In this document: piece by piece, positions 60,577 to 64,000 of the stretch | Layout of the letters: every line of letters begins with the position of its first letter | Position numbering within the stretch: position 1 is the first letter of the stretch | From: Rhizobium laguerreae | GTDB lineage: Bacteria; Pseudomonadota; Alphaproteobacteria; Rhizobiales; Rhizobiaceae | Length of the DNA stretch: 64,000 bases | Assembly: GCF_002008165.1 (NCBI RefSeq) | Contig: NZ_MRDM01000008.1 | Span: forward strand, 1-64,000 | Direction: 5' to 3' | Notes under the pieces: model-generated | Seen by the model: only the letters and a program-made list of their open reading frames with translations | Databases searched by the model: none | Told to the model about the DNA's origin: nothing | Made by a program: the position numbers and the translations under genes

Positions 60577-61383
60577 ATGGAGGCCGCAGAACTTCGATAT
60601 AATTGGGCTGATCCCGACGTCTACGAGACATTCATAGGGCGCTGGAGCGAACATCTGGCAAGCCCATTTCTCACACGTGCCAATATTGCCCCGGGCAGTC
60701 GCGTGCTCGATGTAGCATGTGGGACAGGTGTGTTGTCGAAAGCACTGGCCGAGGCGGGAGCGCATGTGATCGGTGTTGACGCATCGGAGGGATACCTGGA
60801 AGGAGCCCGCCGTCGACGATCCCACCCCAATATCGCCTATGAACACGGCGATGTCCGGCACATGCGGTTCGACACTAACTTTTTCGATGCGGCCGTTTCC
60901 ACGCTGGCCCTGGACGTTATCCCGGAAATTGAACAGGTAGTTGCCGAGATGAAGCGCGTGACCCGTCCAGGTGGCGTGGTCGCGTCCGCCGTTACTCAGT
61001 TCTTGGGCGGCATGCCCGCCTTCGATCTCGTCATTAATACCGGCGCCGTGCTTGAGACCGATTTCGCCAGGCTGAGATCCATGCGGGCGGGGCGCCAGCT
61101 CTTCTGGCCTAATGGTCAGGCGACGTTGTGGCGGAAGATCGGCCTCGTCGACGTGACGGAGATTCCCGTTGTCGTGGATTGCGAGTATGCGTCCTTCGCG
61201 GATTATTGGGCTACGTTCGCCGACGGCCCAGGCAGCATCACAAGCATATTGATGGCACTTTCGGACGACGCCCGCGATTTGATCGAACAGTATGTTCGTC
61301 CCGGGTATCTGGTTGGCTTGCCCGATGGACCCCGGTCATTTCCCATGATGTTCCGGGTGGTGCGTGGCTTGGTCCCAGCCTGA
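60577..61383 (+). CDS. class I SAM-dependent methyltransferase
   Basis: A 268-residue methyltransferase from the ATG at 60577, with GAGAGGA about ten bases upstream. Motif I is VLDVACGTGVLSKALAEAGAHVIGVDASEGYLEGARRR. The following segments ALDVIPEIEQVVAEMKRVTRPGGVVASAVTQ are typical of ubiE/ubiG-like methyltransferases. The C-terminal half (residues about 150-268) is longer than the core and may carry substrate specificity. Target unknown. An alternative TTG start at 60553 adds eight residues. Not obviously linked to neighbours. Confidence 0.88.
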   Translation: MEAAELRYNWADPDVYETFIGRWSEHLASPFLTRANIAPGSRVLDVACGTGVLSKALAEAGAHVIGVDASEGYLEGARRRRSHPNIAYEHGDVRHMRFDTNFFDAAVSTLALDVIPEIEQVVAEMKRVTRPGGVVASAVTQFLGGMPAFDLVINTGAVLETDFARLRSMRAGRQLFWPNGQATLWRKIGLVDVTEIPVVVDCEYASFADYWATFADGPGSITSILMALSDDARDLIEQYVRPGYLVGLPDGPRSFPMMFRVVRGLVPA

Positions 61384-61703
61384 TTCTGGAGAGCATGCAA
61401 TAGGCCCGCGAGGGCCCGGTGTGGGCCGTTCTTAGACTTTAACCCCGCGGGTTGATCATCAGCTGTCGTTCCTCGGCAGCCAAAAACCTGCCGGTCCGCA
61501 ATCGGCCCCGTAGCGGTCGTCTACCCAAGCCGAGCCGATGTCCGTTGTTGGTGCAATCCGGTCGAAGACGCGCGGCGCTAGAGATGCCGCGTTTGCACTA
61601 GTCTACTTCGCGCCCATGGGAGCTTACCCATTATCCGCCACTTGTTGAGGACTTGAAGTCAGCTATCTCAAGCCGGAAATATCTGGAATGTTCAGGAGCA
61701 CGC
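61384..61703. other. intergenic stretch without a gene
   Basis: About 320 bases between the methyltransferase and the DUF2200 gene with no recognised feature other than a GC-rich start (GGCCCGCGAGGGCCCGG). Confidence 0.4.
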
Positions 61704-62054
61704 ATGACGAAGCATCGCATCTATTCCATCAGCGTCGCGAGCGTCTATCCCCACTATGTCGCCAAGGCAGAGAAGAAGGGGCGCACGAAGACGGAGGTCG
61801 ATGAAATCATCTGTTGGCTGACGGGGCATAGCCAGCAGAGCCTGGACGATCAGTTGGCTGAGAAGACCAACTTCGAGGATTTCTTTGCGCAAGCGCCTCA
61901 GATGAATCCCTCCCGATCGTTGATTACAGGGGTGATTTGCGGTGTCCGCGTGGAAGACATCCAGGAAACGACGATGCGGGAAATCCGCTATCTGGACAAA
62001 TTGATCGACGAACTCGCCAAGGGAAAAGCGATGGAGAAAATCCTGCGGAAATAG
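61704..62054 (+). CDS. DUF2200-family protein
   Basis: A 116-residue protein matching the DUF2200 pattern: [48 protein letters not shown], then [58 protein letters not shown] lies seven bases before the ATG. The function is unknown; members are small, cytoplasmic and frequently annotated near regulators. It is convergent with a TetR gene 86 bases away. Confidence 0.88.
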   Translation: MTKHRIYSISVASVYPHYVAKAEKKGRTKTEVDEIICWLTGHSQQSLDDQLAEKTNFEDFFAQAPQMNPSRSLITGVICGVRVEDIQETTMREIRYLDKLIDELAKGKAMEKILRK

Positions 62055-62140
62055 CCGGGAGCCGTGTCGCCGCGGTACCCGCGATCACCCACGGCACGCG
62101 CATGGAATCCGGCATCGTCTCGTCCGGGAATGACGAATGT

Positions 62141-62839
62141 TCACTGGCGCGGCGCAAGGCCATCGAGCAGGAAGTCGAGGCCCTTTCTGAAAGCGCCGTC
62201 CCAATCATTATCCAGCAGCAGACGGGAGCGTTCGATCGTCGGGTAGTGCTGGCTCAGACCCGTCAGGCGCTGCTGCGCGGCCGCTTTGTCGTCGTCCGAG
62301 AGCTCGAAGTTCGCCCGGGTGATGGTGGCGCCGATCACAAAATTCCAGAGCGACCAGATCGCGGCGTTCAAATCCGCGTCCGCCACACCGGCTTTGGACA
62401 GGGTCTTGCTCAGCAGTTCCAGGCGAATGAGGATGTTCGGACCGAGCGCCCGGCGCGGCAGCAGCGATGCCGACCAGGGATGGCGCAGCATGCTGGCGCG
62501 CCAGTCTTCGAGCATATGAACGATGTCCCCGCGCCAGTCTTCAGACGCAACGATACTAGGCAATGCGCGATATTCGAGCACCGAATCCAGCGCCAGATCG
62601 AAAACCTTTTCCTTGTTGTCGACGTGCCAATAGAGGCTCATCGCGCCCGAGCCGAGGCGATCGGCCAGCCGGCGCATCTTCAATCCATCGACGCCCTCGG
62701 CGTCCAGCAGATCCACCGCAGTCGCCACGATCCGCTCCAGGGAAAGGCTCGGCTCACTGCGCGGCTCCTGCCCGGACTGAGGTGGAGCACTTTTCCGCCC
62801 AGACCCTTTGCTCTCAGCATCGCTGCGTTTGGCTGCCAT
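62141..62839 (-). CDS. TetR/AcrR-family regulator (TetR_C type)
   Basis: A 232-residue regulator. After a Ser/Pro/Gly-rich tail of about 30 residues comes a TetR helix-turn-helix (LSLERIVATAVDLLDAEGVDGLKMRRLADRLGSGAMSLYWHVDNKEKVFDLAL). The C-terminal part resembles that of tetracycline-repressor-type proteins. It is transcribed divergently from the RidA-like gene; two near-identical palindromes, TCGTACGnnGTACGA, lie between (62910-62924 and 62935-62949). These are probable operators for this repressor, which would control itself and the RidA-like gene. Confidence 0.92.
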   Translation of the reverse strand: MAAKRSDAESKGSGRKSAPPQSGQEPRSEPSLSLERIVATAVDLLDAEGVDGLKMRRLADRLGSGAMSLYWHVDNKEKVFDLALDSVLEYRALPSIVASEDWRGDIVHMLEDWRASMLRHPWSASLLPRRALGPNILIRLELLSKTLSKAGVADADLNAAIWSLWNFVIGATITRANFELSDDDKAAAQQRLTGLSQHYPTIERSRLLLDNDWDGAFRKGLDFLLDGLAPRQ

Positions 62840-62909
62840 TCGTCTTCCTTATCGATCAGACGTCGATCTAAGCCGACAATGCTGGGAATGTCGATGCTGA
62901 CCGATTGAC

Positions 62910-62949
62910 TCGTACGCTGTACGATGCAACTTAGTCGTACGCCGTACGA
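62910..62949. promoter_or_regulatory. twin palindromic operators TCGTACGnnGTACGA
   Basis: TCGTACGCTGTACGA (62910-62924) and TCGTACGCCGTACGA (62935-62949) are palindromic, differ only in the spacer, and are 25 bases apart centre to centre. They lie between the TetR gene and the divergent RidA-like gene, about 70-80 bases from each start. Confidence 0.88.
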
Positions 62950-63029
62950 GTAAATCATGTGGCGATAAGATTCCATCCTGCAGGCCGCGAGGATCCGTCG
63001 CTCGCAGCCCTGGAAAACCAGGAGAATTC

Positions 63030-63515
63030 ATGTCACGCGCAATCAAGCATCTCATTATCGGAGGACTCATCATGACCATCAGCGTTCCCACCGCGGCGAC
63101 AGCCAATGAGGACGATCTCAAGCTGACCATCGTCAATCCGAAAAACCTCTACGACCCCTCGCCGAATGGCTACAGCACGGCGGTGATCGTGCCGCGCCAA
63201 GGCCGGCTGGCCTACATCTCCGGACAGGGCGGCCAGGACAGCACGGGCGCCTTGTCGCCCGACTTCGCCGTCCAGGTGAAGCAGGCCTATGCGAATCTGC
63301 GCACCGCCCTCGATGCACTCGGCGCAAAGCCGGATCAGGTCGCCAAGCTAACGGTCTTCGTGGTCGATCACGACATGTCCAAGCTCGAGGTGCTGACTGG
63401 GAATGTCAAGGACATGTTCGGCGAAGCATTGCCGGCCCAGACGCTGATTCCCGTCCCCAAGCTTGCCATCGACCCCATGCTCTTCGAGGTCGAAGCCGTG
63501 GTCATTCTGGAATAG
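63030..63515 (+). CDS. exported RidA/YjgF-family protein
   Basis: A 161-residue protein with a signal peptide (HLIIGGLIMTISVPTAATANE), which is unusual for this mostly cytoplasmic family. The RidA-like domain follows: LAYISGQGGQDSTGALSPDFAVQVKQAYANLRTALDALGAKPDQVAKLTVFVVDHDMSKLEVLTGNVKDMFGEALPAQTLIPVPKLAIDPMLFEVEAVVILE. Classic RidA has a conserved Arg in the RP(A/S)R(T/A)-type loop near the end; here it reads LPAQTLIPVPKLA, so 2-iminobutanoate deaminase activity is doubtful. CAGGAG lies seven bases before the ATG. Probably controlled by the divergent TetR through the twin palindromes. Confidence 0.88.
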   Translation: MSRAIKHLIIGGLIMTISVPTAATANEDDLKLTIVNPKNLYDPSPNGYSTAVIVPRQGRLAYISGQGGQDSTGALSPDFAVQVKQAYANLRTALDALGAKPDQVAKLTVFVVDHDMSKLEVLTGNVKDMFGEALPAQTLIPVPKLAIDPMLFEVEAVVILE

Positions 63516-63649
63516 CGGCGGATCGAGACAAATCGGATTTTCAGGGGTGGTGCGTAACCTTTGTTAGGCGCGCCACCTTCCCTTTATCGATGGCCATTGA
63601 CCAACGGCCTGGGATGTGCGTCTCTCATTCCTTGCACAAGGAAAATCCC

Positions 63650-64000
63650 ATGCTCAAGATTCTGCTCGCCCTCTCGATGGGTGTTTTTTGCGTATCGCCG
63701 CTTCAGGCCGCCGAGATCACTCCGGTCACCAAAAGCTGCCAGCCGGGGGCGAAACAGGCGCAATGCGAGCGATGGGTCACGGATATCAAGAAAGCCGTCA
63801 CGCTGGCCTATAAAGGCGACCACGGGGCGCAGGTGACCGTTGCCTTCTGCCTGTCCACCGGTTGCCACGGTGCCGTCGCCATCGACAAGGTCGCCTCCTG
63901 CAGCTGGCATCTCGTCATCGCCAATTCCGGTACTACGACCGTGCTCGACAGTTCAAACACCAGGAACACCTGCCGGCCGATGACGGCGGCTGAGAAAGAC
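63650..64000 (+). CDS. exported cysteine-rich protein, 3' end cut by window edge
   Basis: An open frame of 117 codons without stop before the window ends. It starts at an ATG with AAGGAAAA upstream and encodes a signal peptide (MLKILLALSMGVFCVSPLQAAE). The mature part has several cysteines (SCQPGAKQAQCERW, FCLSTGCHGA, SCSWH, NTCRP) that would form disulfides in the periplasm or outside. No family is recognised. It lies 134 bases after the RidA-like gene on the same strand. Confidence 0.75.
   Translation, partial: MLKILLALSMGVFCVSPLQAAEITPVTKSCQPGAKQAQCERWVTDIKKAVTLAYKGDHGAQVTVAFCLSTGCHGAVAIDKVASCSWHLVIANSGTTTVLDSSNTRNTCRPMTAAEKD

Noticed and set aside
60224..60631. Minus-strand frame of 135 codons before the methyltransferase gene
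   Set aside because: It overlaps the start of the methyltransferase on the other strand, has no ribosome site and no recognisable domain.

Overview
The window is GC-rich, densely coded alphaproteobacterial DNA. Several features point to a Rhizobium-type chromosome (R. leguminosarum/etli group): a CcrM GANTC methyltransferase, a DciA-type DUF721 protein, pyruvate phosphate dikinase beside smc, a PspA/YiaA/Aas-type membrane operon, and many GC-rich palindromic intergenic elements of the RIME kind. Housekeeping genes (smc, mutY, ccrM, thrC, ppdK, dinB, two tRNAs) are interspersed with small accessory insertions. I did not run any search; the identification rests on recognised protein families and repeat style.

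Layout. 1-6.8 kb: terminator-bounded sequence without a gene, tRNA-Pro(CGG), a lipoprotein, a three-gene envelope/stress operon (DUF3618, holin-like and helical membrane proteins), a BNR sialidase-like protein and DNA polymerase IV. 6.8-12.3 kb: a TetR regulator with three identical-core palindromes faces a PspA-YiaA-(LplT/PlsC/acyl-ACP synthetase) operon, which looks like a membrane-phospholipid repair unit. 12.7-16.3 kb: an SDR gene, then an AT-richer island next to tRNA-Gln(TTG). The island carries a complete retron: reverse transcriptase, msr-msd RNA with matching a1/a2 arms, a winged-helix protein and a nucleoside deoxyribosyltransferase-like effector. 16.4-25 kb: an MBL hydrolase, DCC-family and saccharopine-dehydrogenase-like operon, small proteins and many repeats, including a roughly 110-bp tandem array.

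25-38 kb: ppdK, a candidate terminator-ended small RNA, smc, a DsbA-like lipoprotein, an orphan RelB antitoxin with a truncated RelE, dciA, mutY, a HAD protein, an NTF2-like protein and ccrM. 38-44.7 kb: an ArsR-type regulator facing an ABM/NIPSNAP pair, then a cluster of low-complexity Gly/Ser-rich secreted proteins sharing a VGTGGS motif, and a chemotaxis receptor. 44.8-54.5 kb: a HAD phosphatase, a hipBA toxin-antitoxin module, a lipoprotein, and a thrC / M16 peptidase / GNAT / EAL-phosphodiesterase series. 54.7-64 kb: accessory DNA with several regulator-target pairs (SDR/HxlR, AraC/MFS, TetR/RidA), two methyltransferases and a broken sulfite-oxidase-like gene. The last gene is cut by the window end.

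The most notable system is the retron at 13963-16051. It has the type II (Ec86/Eco1-like) gene set, with the effector split into two open reading frames and the a2 arm of the RNA lying inside the first codons of the reverse transcriptase gene.
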